The notes beneath the pieces were generated by a model that saw only the letters and a list, made by a program, of their open reading frames with translations, made no database searches and had not been told where the DNA came from. 64,000 bases of DNA. It comes from Pseudomonas sp. SJZ074. GTDB taxonomy: Bacteria > Pseudomonadota > Gammaproteobacteria > Pseudomonadales > Pseudomonadaceae. The stretch lies in NCBI RefSeq assembly GCF_007828215.1, contig NZ_VIUE01000010.1, positions 81,480 to 145,479 of the forward strand. The letters run 5' to 3'. Positions 16,849 to 25,823 of this stretch are shown here, piece after piece (within the stretch, counting starts at the first letter, position 1; each line of letters starts with the position of its first letter). The translations under genes were made by a program, and so were the position numbers.

Positions 16849-17820
16849 TTACAACCACCCCGACCGCTTGAAGCTGGCCCACAGCGCGGTGCATCCCACG
16901 GTAATTACTCCCAGCACCGTGAAATAGCCGTAGTGCCAACTCAGCTCCGGCATGTCCTGGAAGTTCATCCCGTAGATCCCGGCTACCGCCGTCGGAAACG
17001 CCAGGATCGCCGCCCATGCCGCGAACTTGCGCTGCACCACGCTCTGGCGTGATGCTTCGAGCAGCACGCCGACTTCGATGGTCTGGCTGGCAATGTCCGC
17101 CAAGGTCGTCAGGTCTTCCATCTGTCGTGTGACGTGGATCTGCACATCGCGGAAGTACGGGCGCATGTTCTTGTCGATGAAAGGAAAGTTCAGCTTCTGC
17201 AATTCCTCGCTGATTTCCACCATCGGCGCTGCGTAGCGGCGCAGGCGCAGCACGTCCCGACGCAAGCTGTGCAGTTTCTGGATGTCCCGTTCGTTCAAGG
17301 CACTGCACAGCACGTGGTGCTCGAGCTCATCGATCTCGTTATGAATGGCTTCACCCATCGGCTGATAGTTTTCAATCACGAAATCGAGGATGGCATAGAG
17401 TACGAAATCTTCCCCATGCTCCAGCAGGAGTGGTCGAGCCTCACAGCGTTGTCGGACATAAGCGTAGGAAGCCGAGTGTCCATTACGGGCAGTGATGATG
17501 TAGCCCTTGCCGGCGAAAATATGGGTTTCGATGAACTGCAGCTTGCCGTCCTTGCGTATCGGTGAATACGTGACAATGAACAGCGCATCGCCGAAGGTCT
17601 CGAGCTTGGGGCGGCTATGCTTCTCCATGGCATCTTCTATCGCCAGTTCGTGCAGGTTGAACTGACGCTGCAGATTGGTCAGCTCCTGGACACTGGGCTC
17701 TTCCAGGCCGATCCACACAAAGTGCCCTGGTTTTGCAGCCCAGGCGCTGCCCTCGTCGAGGGTGATATTGGTGATTTTCTTACCGGCGCTGTAGACCGCA
17801 GCAGCAACGACTCTACCCAT
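16849..17820 (-). CDS. corA: CorA-type magnesium/cobalt transporter
   Basis: The 323-residue inner-membrane channel has a large cytosolic N-terminal domain with long helices. Two C-terminal membrane segments carry the family signature GMN (IYGMNFQDMPE) at the end of the first, followed by GYFTVLGVITVGCTALWASF. It forms a homopentamer for divalent cation uptake. It stands alone on the minus strand. Residue pattern and length fit the 2-TM-GxN superfamily; metal preference (Mg, Co, Ni or Zn efflux as in ZntB) cannot be decided. Confidence 0.92.
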   Translation of the reverse strand: MGRVVAAAVYSAGKKITNITLDEGSAWAAKPGHFVWIGLEEPSVQELTNLQRQFNLHELAIEDAMEKHSRPKLETFGDALFIVTYSPIRKDGKLQFIETHIFAGKGYIITARNGHSASYAYVRQRCEARPLLLEHGEDFVLYAILDFVIENYQPMGEAIHNEIDELEHHVLCSALNERDIQKLHSLRRDVLRLRRYAAPMVEISEELQKLNFPFIDKNMRPYFRDVQIHVTRQMEDLTTLADIASQTIEVGVLLEASRQSVVQRKFAAWAAILAFPTAVAGIYGMNFQDMPELSWHYGYFTVLGVITVGCTALWASFKRSGWL

Positions 17821-17952
17821 GATGGTGGTTCACTTCTTATTGGAAAATGGCAGTGGCAGGCACCGTGCAGCTTAGCGCGCCTTGTTGCTTGAGAGTCAGC
17901 AAAATCCGCTGAGTTCTCCCGTAGAAGGGCTCGTCGTGGGGAGAGGCTGTGC

Positions 17953-18675
17953 TCAGCCCGCCTGCACTTGACTGTCCATCGCCGCGATGCTCGCCTGCAT
18001 TTGCTCTCGGCACTGGGCTATAAGGCGGGGCATGTCGTCCAGGGTCAGCCCTTGCGTAGGAATCGCCGGCAGTGACCGTATGAGAATGTCACCGCTGTGC
18101 CAACGGTTCAGGTGCATGTGCTTGATGTAGCGGCTGACGCACACCGGAACAATCGGCACCCCGGCGTCGATCGCCATCTGAAAGGCGCCTTTCTTGAACG
18201 GCAGCAAATCCCCACCGAGATTCCGGGTGCCTTCCGGGAATACCCAGATGGAGGTTTGTTCATGCTGCAGAGTATGGGTCGTGGTCTGTATGGCGCGGCG
18301 CGCCTTGATCGCATTGCTCCGGTCGATCAACACGTTACCCGCCAGCCAGAACAACTGCCCGAACAGCGGTACCCACTTCAGGCTCTTCTTGCCGATGCAC
18401 ACGGTGCGGTGGGGCACCACGTTGCCGAACACGAACAGGTCATAATTGGATTGGTGGTTGGCGATTATCACGCAACTCTGGGGTTTATCCCGCAGCGTAT
18501 CGACATCGGCCATGACCCGTAGACCCAGAATCCACATGGCGGGCCGCGCATACAACCTTGCGCATAAACGGCTGTTGTCCGGGTTGAAGGGGCGGCACAC
18601 CCCGAGGATCATACCCAGCACCCCTGCTACGAGAAAGTGCAGAGCCATCAACGACATACGCAGTACGAACAACAT
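17953..18675 (-). CDS. PlsC-family lysophospholipid acyltransferase
   Basis: The 240-residue membrane-bound acyltransferase transfers an acyl chain to 1-acyl-glycerol-3-phosphate or a similar lysolipid. It carries an N-terminal hydrophobic segment (residues ~5-27), the catalytic NHQSNYD (H74-x4-D79), the FPEGTRN motif near residue 145, and the PIVPVCVS motif. Pseudomonas genomes have several PlsC paralogues and this one resembles the 240-260-residue class. A separate REP-like hairpin sits upstream. Confidence 0.92.
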   Translation of the reverse strand: MLFVLRMSLMALHFLVAGVLGMILGVCRPFNPDNSRLCARLYARPAMWILGLRVMADVDTLRDKPQSCVIIANHQSNYDLFVFGNVVPHRTVCIGKKSLKWVPLFGQLFWLAGNVLIDRSNAIKARRAIQTTTHTLQHEQTSIWVFPEGTRNLGGDLLPFKKGAFQMAIDAGVPIVPVCVSRYIKHMHLNRWHSGDILIRSLPAIPTQGLTLDDMPRLIAQCREQMQASIAAMDSQVQAG

Positions 18676-18819
18676 CCACAGGCCCGCCGGAACAAAAGGT
18701 GGGGCAGTGTACGAATGTGCACTGTTTTCGGCAATTGTCCCTATAGAGGGAGGAGATGGGCGATCTTCGAGCGCATGTGTTCAACGGAGGAGAGCCGCAG
18801 GCTAGAGCGGCCTCAGCTT

Positions 18820-18849
18820 TTGTGGGAGCGAGCAGATTCGCTCCCACAA
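18820..18849. repeat. REP-type hairpin, possible terminator of the crotonase gene
   Basis: TTGTGGGAGCGA-loop-TCGCTCCCACAA is a perfect 12-pair stem 20 bases after the crotonase stop codon. Confidence 0.85.
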
Positions 18850-18869
18850 GAGTGCAGGATAAACAGGGG

Positions 18870-19559
18870 CTAGCCCTGGTATTCCTGATCCAGCAGGATC
18901 GCCGTGTCCAGCGCTTCCAGCAGTGCCTTGCGCACTTTCAGCTTGGTATTTTTATGCGCTTTCATGTTGATTTTCTGCAGTTGGCGCGCCGCTTCCAGCG
19001 CCGCATTCTGCAACTCTTGCGCCGACACCACCTTATCGAGGAAGCCCGCGTCTACGGCGCTCTGTGGGTTGAACATCTCGCCATTGATGACCGAGCGATG
19101 AAACGCGGATTTGCGCAAGCGATCACGGGCCAGCTCGATGCCGGCGTGATGCATGGTCATGCCGATCTGCACTTCATTCAGGCCAATGCTGAATGGCCCG
19201 TCCACGCCGATTCGGTAGTCTGCCGAGAGCAGCAGGAATGCGCCTTTCGCCACGGCGTGGCCTGGGCAAGCGACAACGACGGGGAAGGGGTGTGACAACA
19301 GGCGACGGGCGAGGGTCGAACCGGCAGTGACCAGGCCTACCGCCTCTTTGGGCCCGGCCGTCATCACTTTCAAATCATAACCACCCGACAAGATCCCCGG
19401 TTGCCCGGTGATGATCACGATCGCCCGATCCTCCGTCGCCTGATCCAATGCAGCGTTGAACGCGGCAATGACGTCCGGTGAGATGGCATTGACCTTGCCG
19501 TTGTTCAAGGTCAGGGTCGCGATACCGTCTTCGAGATGGTAGGCAATCAGGTCGCTCAT
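18870..19559 (-). CDS. Enoyl-CoA hydratase/isomerase family protein
   Basis: The 229-residue crotonase-fold enzyme starts MSDLIAYHLEDGIATLTLNN. It has the first oxyanion loop at ITGQPGILSGGYDLK and the second at CPGHAVAKGAFLLLSADYR. The catalytic positions around GLNEVQIGM suggest hydratase or isomerase activity on acyl-CoAs. ATG 19559 follows AAGGAATGCGTC; the open frame extends 10 codons further. It is a single-gene unit, and its physiological acyl-CoA is unknown. Confidence 0.9.
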   Translation of the reverse strand: MSDLIAYHLEDGIATLTLNNGKVNAISPDVIAAFNAALDQATEDRAIVIITGQPGILSGGYDLKVMTAGPKEAVGLVTAGSTLARRLLSHPFPVVVACPGHAVAKGAFLLLSADYRIGVDGPFSIGLNEVQIGMTMHHAGIELARDRLRKSAFHRSVINGEMFNPQSAVDAGFLDKVVSAQELQNAALEAARQLQKINMKAHKNTKLKVRKALLEALDTAILLDQEYQG

Positions 19560-19798
19560 GACGCATTCCTTGTAGAAGAATTGCCGCAAACGTTACCCAC
19601 CGTTGCGGATCAGGTAAAGCGCCGTGACTGACTCACCGGTCAGCTCCGGGCCGTATAAACAGTCTGTCCTGCCCGGGCGGCCGTGTCTGCATCCTTCAGG
19701 CGGCATAGATGTCGACCGGAGATTGGCCGGTTTGCCCTGTTCCGTCGCGTTTGAAATCCCGAAACACCTTAACCGCATGAAAATTCTGAAAAAAAGCT

Positions 19799-19827
19799 TT
19801 GCCATCGGAAAGGCTTTCGACTACATT
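19799..19827 (+). promoter_or_regulatory. Sigma70-type promoter of tRNA-Ser
   Basis: TTGCCA, a 17-base spacer and TACATT are followed by a GC-rich discriminator (AGCGCGCC) typical of stable-RNA promoters, 37 bases before the tRNA. I see no gene in the 19560-19864 region. Confidence 0.7.
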
Positions 19828-19864
19828 AGCGCGCCTCGACAGACTGAACAGTTTGCCGAGACAC

Positions 19865-19954
19865 GGTGAAGTGTCCGAGTGGCTTAAGGAGCACGCCTGG
19901 AAAGTGTGTATACAGGAAACTGTATCGAGAGTTCGAATCTCTCCTTCACCGCCA
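19865..19954 (+). tRNA. tRNA-Ser (anticodon GGA)
   Basis: A 90-base class II tRNA with acceptor stem GGTGAAG/CTTCACC, discriminator G and encoded CCA. The anticodon loop reads CTGGAAA (anticodon GGA, decoding UCC/UCU). There is a long variable arm (GTGTGTATACAGGAAACTGT region) and the T-loop GTTCGAATC. Confidence 0.97.
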
Positions 19955-19958
19955 CATT

Positions 19959-19996
19959 CATACGAAAAAGCCCTGATTATTCAGGGCTTTTTCGTA
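19959..19996 (+). terminator. Terminator after tRNA-Ser
   Basis: ATACGAAAAAGCCCTGA and its exact complement flank a tiny loop, with a T run inside the 3' arm; it can work in both directions. Confidence 0.92.
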
Positions 19997-20091
19997 TCTG
20001 CGTTTCAGGAAAAATCCCTCCCGTTCGAACGCTTCCAAGTCGGCGAGCCAGAACCCAGACGTGCCCATCCACGCCCTCATTCGATGCAGGC

Positions 20092-20128
20092 AAGGCCCCT
20101 GATTTTTCAATAAAATCAGGGGCCTTTT
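20092..20128 (+). terminator. Second strong terminator with no preceding gene
   Basis: AAGGCCCCTGATTTT-loop-AAAATCAGGGGCCTTTT is a near-perfect hairpin. Only ~95 bases separate it from the tRNA terminator, with no open reading frame there. It may end an unannotated small RNA or be a back-up terminator. Confidence 0.85.
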
Positions 20129-20235
20129 GCTATCTACTGGGATAAGAAAACCGACCGTACGGCGATTCCGCGGTGGCATGGCGTGAGGGATGAAACTACT
20201 CTGAAACCCATTGCTCGCCGATTGGAGATGGCAAC

Positions 20236-20712
20236 ATGAAAAGGATTTCGCCGACAGTTGTCGCATTGATACTACTCTTCGCGTGTTCGACCACTGTGCA
20301 CGCTAATGCAGCTTCGCTTGACGAGGCGCGTACACTCGTTGCCCAAACTGGGCTGGGCAAGAAACTCCCCTCCCTTGCACTGTTGACAGCAAAGAGCACG
20401 ACAACCTACGCGACGATCGCCGATAAGCTCGGTAATGCCAGTGCGAACAGTGCGTTATCCGACGAAATCAATGCGCTGCTGCCGCGATACCAGCCCAAGT
20501 GGGATGAGAGCCTTGCCAGAGCCTATGAGAAATCTTTCTCCGAGGAAGAGTTGGCATCGCTCGTTTCGCAAGGTCGCGCTTCACAGTACGCGCCGGAAGT
20601 GAAAAAACGGCAAGCCGGAATAGGTCGCTACATGCAGGCCAATGCTCAGCCGATTCTGGTTGCGTTCGTCTCTGATGCGCTCAAGGCAACTTTGTCCAAA
20701 TATGTTCAGTAA
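20236..20712 (+). CDS. Secreted DUF2059-like protein
   Basis: The 158-residue protein has a signal peptide (MKRISPTVVALILLFACSTT...HANA). Its C-terminal segment AYEKSFSEEELASLVSQGRA resembles the DUF2059 motif (YxxxFsxeEl...). The protein is helical and lysine/alanine-rich with no catalytic signature. It probably resides in the periplasm. It is monocistronic, with a small lipocalin-sized NTF2 gene following on the same strand ~150 bases later. Its role is unknown. Confidence 0.75.
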   Translation: MKRISPTVVALILLFACSTTVHANAASLDEARTLVAQTGLGKKLPSLALLTAKSTTTYATIADKLGNASANSALSDEINALLPRYQPKWDESLARAYEKSFSEEELASLVSQGRASQYAPEVKKRQAGIGRYMQANAQPILVAFVSDALKATLSKYVQ

Positions 20713-20861
20713 TAGGTCGCGAAACGAAACTCGGCCCGGACATGCCCATCTCTGCGAGTTTGCCAGACAGCATCAGGCAAGTTAGCAGCAGCTTCGAGCA
20801 AAAGCTTCCGGGCGCGTACCGTTAAGGTTCTCCTGAGATCCGTCCACTGCAGGAGAACATC

Positions 20862-21362
20862 ATGGGCCCATGGATGAGTTTGACGCTGCGTCTTCAGGCT
20901 GTTGCACTGTGCCTGCTGCTTTCGATAGGTACAGTTTCGGCTGCGCAAACATCGACCCAACGCACCAATACGCATTTGGTACGCGAGGCATTCACGAACT
21001 GGCAGCAAGGTAAAGGCACGGTGTTCGATCTGCTGGCGCCTGATGCCAGATGGATCGTCGCCGGATCCAGTCCGGTTTCAGCGGTGTACAACAGCAAGAC
21101 GGAGTTGATGGAGCAGGCCGTACGCCCTATCAGTGCTCGGTTGGCGACACCCATTTCTCCCCGTGTCCAGAACATTATTGCCGAGGGCGATGTGGTGGTT
21201 GTTCTCTGGAAAGGGGAGGCCACCGCTCGAGATCGCAAACCCTATAACAATACTTACCTATGGCACATGACGTTCAAGGAGGGGGAGGTTATTGAGGTCA
21301 AAGCGTTCCTGGATACCTATACGCTGAACGATCTCATGTTGCGTGTGCAGCCTGCCCATTAG
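20862..21362 (+). CDS. Exported NTF2-like (SnoaL-type) protein
   Basis: The 166-residue protein has a signal peptide (residues 1-28, ending VSAAQ) and an NTF2/ketosteroid-isomerase-like fold. Landmarks are VREAFTNWQQGKGTVFDLLA, then DARWIVAGSSP, and the terminal strand FKEGEVIEVKAFLDTYTLND. The cone-shaped fold binds small ligands, and exported versions are common in Pseudomonas. AGGAGAACATC precedes the ATG. No substrate or partner is evident. Confidence 0.85.
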   Translation: MGPWMSLTLRLQAVALCLLLSIGTVSAAQTSTQRTNTHLVREAFTNWQQGKGTVFDLLAPDARWIVAGSSPVSAVYNSKTELMEQAVRPISARLATPISPRVQNIIAEGDVVVVLWKGEATARDRKPYNNTYLWHMTFKEGEVIEVKAFLDTYTLNDLMLRVQPAH

Positions 21363-21454
21363 CATTGCTCCAATCGGCTAAGCTCGATTCAGAACAAAGT
21401 AACTGCTGAATGGTCTGTTGAGTGGCCGAAGTCCAACTCACCTGAGGTAGCGCA

Positions 21455-21682
21455 ATGAGCCTGATCGATTGTCCTGAATGCTCTTCCCGTATTTCCGACA
21501 AGGCATACGCTTGCCCTCAATGCGGGAACCCCTTTCGTGAGCCGAGTTTTCGCCTGACGGAAAAAAACGTCGGGCAGATTGCCGGGGTGACTGGGGTCTG
21601 GCTGACTGCGCCGTGGATAGCACGCATGGTGTTCGGTGTGGTGCTGGTGATAGCAGTGGCGGCGGTGTTGATTCTGCGCTGA
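21455..21682 (+). CDS. Zinc-ribbon single-pass membrane protein
   Basis: The 75-residue protein has an N-terminal zinc ribbon (CPECSSRISDKAYACPQCGN, two CxxC pairs at residues 6-9 and 20-23). One C-terminal membrane helix follows (MVFGVVLVIAVAAVLIL). The topology suggests a cytosolic zinc finger anchored in the inner membrane. GAGGTAGCGCA lies upstream of the start. Function is unknown. Confidence 0.85.
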   Translation: MSLIDCPECSSRISDKAYACPQCGNPFREPSFRLTEKNVGQIAGVTGVWLTAPWIARMVFGVVLVIAVAAVLILR

Positions 21683-21761
21683 TGCAGGTGGAATGCAGTC
21701 TGGGGACACTCATGAAAACGGCTCGTTGAATAACGAGCCGTTGCAAGACCAAATGGGGTTA

Positions 21762-21949
21762 TCACTCAACGCTGCCGCTGGTCACCACCGTAAACTTGCG
21801 GCTGAACTCCAACACTTCACACACACACCGGTGTGACCTGCTGGAACAGACACGGCATCACCGGCCTTCATCTCGAAGCGTTCGCCGGTGTCTAGGGTAA
21901 TGGCGATGCGGCCTTCGATCAGCACGAAGGCTTTCATCGTTGTCGAAGC
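21762..21949 (-). pseudogene. Truncated, frameshifted cupin gene
   Basis: The minus strand reads MKAFVLIEGRIAITLDTGER then FEMKAGDAVSVPAGHTGV, the C-terminal half of a small cupin. At a (TG)n run (21818-21829) the frame breaks. The remainder, VLEFSRKFTVVTSGSVE and a stop at 21762, lies in another frame. The 5' half is missing: upstream of ~21949 the sequence belongs to a hydrolase remnant on the other strand. It is therefore broken twice. Confidence 0.7.
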
Positions 21950-22287
21950 GCCAGTTGGACCGGGTCTACAAGGACTGGCGGCGCTGGTGTGTCTATCCCC
22001 ATTACTTCTTCGATGATCCTTCCATGACGGATGTCGCCGTGCTTTACGCACAGGTACGCACGCCCTGCGTATTCGCCAATGCGGTGGATGATCCTTGGGC
22101 GCCGCCTGTCTCGCGGGACGCGTTTATCAAGGGTTATCGCAACGTTCCGTTTCGGGTACGGGACCTCCATCCCGAGACGAAAAAGCAGCCAATCGGCCAC
22201 ATGGGGTATTTCCGGCCGTCGGCAGAACCTCTCTGGGATGAAATGCTCAAGTGGCTCGTGACCCAGAAGCAGCGGGCCGTGGGCTGA
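21950..22287 (+). pseudogene. 5'-truncated alpha/beta hydrolase gene
   Basis: The frame encodes LDRVYKDWRRWCVYPHYFFD then DVAVLYAQVRTPCVFANAVDDPWAPP (in parts) and GHMGYFRPSAEPLWDEMLKW. This is the last ~110 residues of an alpha/beta hydrolase, with the acid (DDPW) and histidine (GHMG) positions of the triad. The nucleophile half is absent and no plausible start exists; the homology begins exactly where the cupin remnant ends. It is a deletion relic. Confidence 0.7.
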
Positions 22288-22306
22288 ATCGATGCCCTCG
22301 GCAAGG

Positions 22307-23239
22307 TCACGTATTCAACGCCAACTGCGGTCTGTCCGGATCCAGCTGCATCCGCCTGAACTGCCCCGGCGGCAGCCCATGGATCTGGCGGAAGCGCCGT
22401 GAAAAATAAGCCTCGTCGGCGAATCCGCACAACCGCGCCACTTCACCCACGGGGCGGGTGCCATTGAGCAGGTAGTTGCGCGCCGCGTGCATTCTGCGCT
22501 CGAGCACCAGCTCGGTGAACGTCTTGCCGATTTCCTTGCGCAGCCAGTGGGTCAGGTAGGTCGGCGACAGGTAGGTTGCGGCGGCGACCTTGATCAGGTT
22601 GAGGTCGGGGTCGGCAATGTTCCTGCGCAGGTATTCGGACATTCTGCCCAATGCATCGCGTCGGCTGATCTCGGCCGCGTTCTCTTCGGCCAACTGCTTG
22701 AGCGGCTCGGCATACAAAGCACAGACGCTGCCGATCAGTTGCAGCAACAACCCCTTGAGGATCTCCCGGGTGCCGAACTGGCGGTTCCTGTCCAGGACAC
22801 GCATCTGCTCGATCAGTCCACAGACTTTGGCGAAATCCTCCTGTCCCAGAATGAAATCCAGGTGCTCCTGGAAACGGAACGGCGATAACTCGGGTGCCAG
22901 CAGGATCGAGACTTCTTCCAGGTCCATCGGGTCGCACTGCAGATGGGGCAGCAGGAACGTCTGGGAGAAGTTGATCACTATGAAATTGCTCTCCGCCGGG
23001 TGCGGAATGACGTGCACGCGATGGGGCAGGATGAACGCCAGGGTGTTGCGTGGGAACGGGCGTTCGACATGGCCGATGTGCTGCACGGTGTCGCCGCCCA
23101 GGTTGATCTGGATCTGGAAGTACTCGTGGCGATGGGGGCTGGTTTCGGCGCGCCGACCCTTCTTGTCGCGGATGTAGAAGTCCGTCAGTTCGCTGCGTTG
23201 CTGCATGAAGTAGGTGGGGACTTGGCTCGGTGATGACAT
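22307..23239 (-). CDS. AraC-family regulator of the adjacent catabolic cluster
   Basis: The ~310-residue regulator has an N-terminal cupin-like ligand domain (HRHEYFQIQINLGGDTVQHI). The C-terminal AraC DNA-binding domain has a first HTH near LNLIKVAAATYLSPTYLTHW and a second near PVGEVARLCGFADEAYFSRR. ATG 23239 is chosen because a GAGGATC site lies upstream; the frame allows a start at 23308. It is divergent from the MFS transporter and most likely activates the four-gene cluster. The effector is probably the imported carboxylate, which is unknown. Confidence 0.92.
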   Translation of the reverse strand: MSSPSQVPTYFMQQRSELTDFYIRDKKGRRAETSPHRHEYFQIQINLGGDTVQHIGHVERPFPRNTLAFILPHRVHVIPHPAESNFIVINFSQTFLLPHLQCDPMDLEEVSILLAPELSPFRFQEHLDFILGQEDFAKVCGLIEQMRVLDRNRQFGTREILKGLLLQLIGSVCALYAEPLKQLAEENAAEISRRDALGRMSEYLRRNIADPDLNLIKVAAATYLSPTYLTHWLRKEIGKTFTELVLERRMHAARNYLLNGTRPVGEVARLCGFADEAYFSRRFRQIHGLPPGQFRRMQLDPDRPQLALNT

Positions 23240-23643
23240 CGCCTGGGGATCCTCGACAGCGGCTTGGGCGACGTGATTGTGAGGGTGTACCCAGCTGAAT
23301 TTCAACATGTCATACGATGACGTCTGCTTGGAGCTGAGTTTTATCTGAGCAAAGGGAGGGGGGACTTGTCCAAAAAGCGTTATCTACGGGTTATGGATAT
23401 TTTTCTTTTAAAACATGTAGTTATTTAAGTTTAAAGAAAGCATTCGCAAAAATTACAGCGCTGTTTTTTTTGGACAGCCTCATCGGCCGCTGCTCATCAG
23501 GAAAAAAATGATCTAACGCCTCAATTGATTTTGCATGGTTGTACGACCACATTGGCGGCCATGCAGCCGCTGCCTATCAAGGCCGATCAAGGCGTGCTGC
23601 TGGCACGTATTTCGATTCGTCTAACAATAATGAAGGGTCATCC

Positions 23644-24996
23644 ATGTCGAATTCCCACACCTCCCAGACCACCGCGCCGCCGCTGGCACCCAGCGTCGTG
23701 GATGCCGCCGCGTCTGCCCGGCTGCCGTCCCGCCGGCGTTGGTTCATGCTGTCGTTGCTGTTGATTGCGACGATCATCAACTACATCGATCGGGTGAACA
23801 TCTCGATTGCGGCGCCTTTCCTGGCCAAGGACCTGGGCCTGGACAAGATCGAAATGGGCCTGATCTTTTCCGCCTTTGCCTGGACCTATGCCATCGCATT
23901 GGTGCCCGCCGGCTTCATCGCCGACCGCTTCGGTTCGCGGTTCACTTACGGGGTGTCGTTGATCAGCTGGTCGACAGTCACCGTCTGCCAGGGGCTTGCC
24001 ACGGGATTCGCTTCGCTGTTTGGCCTGCGCCTTGCCGTCGGTGCGATGGAAGCGCCGGCATTTCCGGCCAACAGCCGGGCGGTCACGGTGTGGTTTCCGG
24101 CGCGGGAGCGGGGGCTGGCGAGCAGCATCTACGTCTGCGGCCAATACCTGGGGACGGCGTTGTTTACCGGTGCGCTGCTATGGCTGGCAACCACCTACGA
24201 CTGGCGGCATGTGTTCTACAGTACCGGTGCATTGGGCATCGTATTCGGTGTGCTCTGGCTGTACCTGTACCGCGACCCGATGAACTGCAAGAAAGTCAGC
24301 AAGGAAGAGCTGAAATACATCGAGGCCGGGGGAGGGCTGGTCAAGAGCAGTCAGGAGCGCACCCGCTTCAACTGGCGGCAGATCGCCGAGCTGTTCAGCT
24401 ATCGGCAGGTCTGGGCGATCTGCATCGGCAAGTTCGCCAGCACCTCGGCGCTGTACTTCTTTCTCACCTGGTTCCCGACCTACCTGATCGAAGAGCGTCA
24501 ACTGACCATGATCAAGGCCGGGATCTTTGCCGTGCTGCCGTTCGTGGGCGCGACGGTGGGTATTCTGCTTGCCGGGATCATTTCCGACCTGCTGATCCGC
24601 CGTGGCTATTCCTTGTCCTTCGCCCGCAAGTTGCCGCTGGTGGTGGGCTCGATGCTGGGCATGTCCATCGTCCTGGTGAACTTTACCGACTCGAATGCCA
24701 TCTGCATCGCCATCCTGACCATCGCCTTCTTCGCCCAGGGCATTGCTTCGTCCTCCTGGGCCGCGGTGTCGGAAGTAGCACCCAAGGAACTCATCGGGCT
24801 CACCGGTGGGATTACCAGCCTGGCCGCCAACATCGGTGGCATCGTCACCCCTATCGTGATCGGCGCGATTGTCCACAAGACCGGCTCGTTTGCCTTGGCC
24901 TTCTGGTTTATTGGCGGCGTGGCGCTGGTGGGTACGTTGTCCTATTCGTTTCTGCTGGGGCGGCTGTATCGCATAGAACTCAAGACCCGGGCCTGA
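23644..24996 (+). CDS. MFS transporter, anion:cation symporter type
   Basis: This 450-residue 12-TM permease resembles the GudP/DgoT/ExuT class of sugar-acid transporters. It has a loop-1 motif NYIDRVNISIAAPFLAKDLG and the GFIADRFGSR loop between TM2 and TM3. There is a long N-terminal cytosolic leader and the central loop expected between TM6 and TM7. ATG 23644 has GAAGGG 8 bases upstream; the frame is open to 23539. The 404-base divergent region 23240-23643 contains AT-rich sequence and presumably the AraC sites, but no gene. It is the first gene of the cluster. Confidence 0.93.
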   Translation: MSNSHTSQTTAPPLAPSVVDAAASARLPSRRRWFMLSLLLIATIINYIDRVNISIAAPFLAKDLGLDKIEMGLIFSAFAWTYAIALVPAGFIADRFGSRFTYGVSLISWSTVTVCQGLATGFASLFGLRLAVGAMEAPAFPANSRAVTVWFPARERGLASSIYVCGQYLGTALFTGALLWLATTYDWRHVFYSTGALGIVFGVLWLYLYRDPMNCKKVSKEELKYIEAGGGLVKSSQERTRFNWRQIAELFSYRQVWAICIGKFASTSALYFFLTWFPTYLIEERQLTMIKAGIFAVLPFVGATVGILLAGIISDLLIRRGYSLSFARKLPLVVGSMLGMSIVLVNFTDSNAICIAILTIAFFAQGIASSSWAAVSEVAPKELIGLTGGITSLAANIGGIVTPIVIGAIVHKTGSFALAFWFIGGVALVGTLSYSFLLGRLYRIELKTRA

Positions 24997-25094
24997 AACC
25001 TGTTTTTCTCCAAGACGAGGCGGCTTTTATCCAACTTTGCCAAGGATTGCCGCCGTACGCTGACGCCTCTACCAGGACTTTTATCAGGATGAAC

Positions 25095-25781
25095 ATGACC
25101 GAGTATGTCTTTACTCCAGACCTGCCAGTGACTCTGCCGGTCGTCGGTATGCCACAGCGTTTTCCCGTCGGCCGGGTGTTTTGTGTCGGCCGCAATTATC
25201 CATGGCCTGATGCCCAGGGGCAGAACCGCCTGCCGCCGGTGTTCTTCATGAAACCGGCCAGCTGTGTGATGGATGCGGTCGGTGAAGTGCCGTTCCCGTC
25301 GGTGACTGAAGAGTTCGTCCATGAAATCGAATTGGTCGTGGCCATCGGTGAGGGCGGCGCGAATATTCCCGAAGAGCAGGCGCTGGCTTATGTATGGGGC
25401 TATGCCGTGGGGCTTGACCTGACGCGCCGTGATGTCCAGCGCCTGGCCAAGCGCAACGGTTTGCCGTGGGAGGGCGCCAAGGTGTTCGACGGCGCCGCGC
25501 CGATGACCGCCATCGTACCGGTCTCCAAGGCGGGTCATCCCGAAGGTGACTTGTGGTTGAACGTGAACGGCCAGGAGCGCCAGCGCGACAGCCTCGACAG
25601 CCAGATCTGGTCGGTCAGTGAAGTGGTCAGCCGGATCTCGCAATCGGTGGCGCTCAGGGCGGGGGACCTGATCATGACTGGCAGCCCGGCAGGCGTCGAC
25701 GAACTGCGGCCCGGCGACATCATCAACGCCGGCATCGACGGTGTCGGCCAACTGGAAATGCGGGTCGGCCAACGGCCTTGA
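25095..25781 (+). CDS. Fumarylacetoacetate-hydrolase-family (acylpyruvase-like) enzyme
   Basis: The 228-residue FAH C-terminal-type enzyme has the metal-binding acidic residues in EEFVHEIELVVAIGEGG and WGYAVGLDLTRRDVQ. Other landmarks are AKRNGLPWEGAKVFDGAAP and the end motif IMTGSPAGVDELRPGDII. It is closest in size to fumarylpyruvate/acylpyruvate hydrolases, which cleave C-C bonds in 2,4-diketo acids. ATG 25095 is preferred (CAGGATGAAC upstream), with 25089 as alternative. It lies between transporter and SDR genes in one operon. The substrate is not known. Confidence 0.9.
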   Translation: MTEYVFTPDLPVTLPVVGMPQRFPVGRVFCVGRNYPWPDAQGQNRLPPVFFMKPASCVMDAVGEVPFPSVTEEFVHEIELVVAIGEGGANIPEEQALAYVWGYAVGLDLTRRDVQRLAKRNGLPWEGAKVFDGAAPMTAIVPVSKAGHPEGDLWLNVNGQERQRDSLDSQIWSVSEVVSRISQSVALRAGDLIMTGSPAGVDELRPGDIINAGIDGVGQLEMRVGQRP

Positions 25782-25823
25782 GCGCGACACTTGTCCTACT
25801 GATTCGAGAAAGGAAATGACAGC

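Noticed and set aside
19865..20130. Possible integration site of a mobile element at tRNA-Ser
   Set aside because: No direct repeat of the tRNA 3' end, no integrase gene, and the following genes look ordinary.
23739..25088. A 680-codon fused frame reading through the MFS gene into the FAH gene
   Set aside because: The first part is an out-of-frame translation of the transporter gene; the FAH protein begins at 25095 (or 25089).
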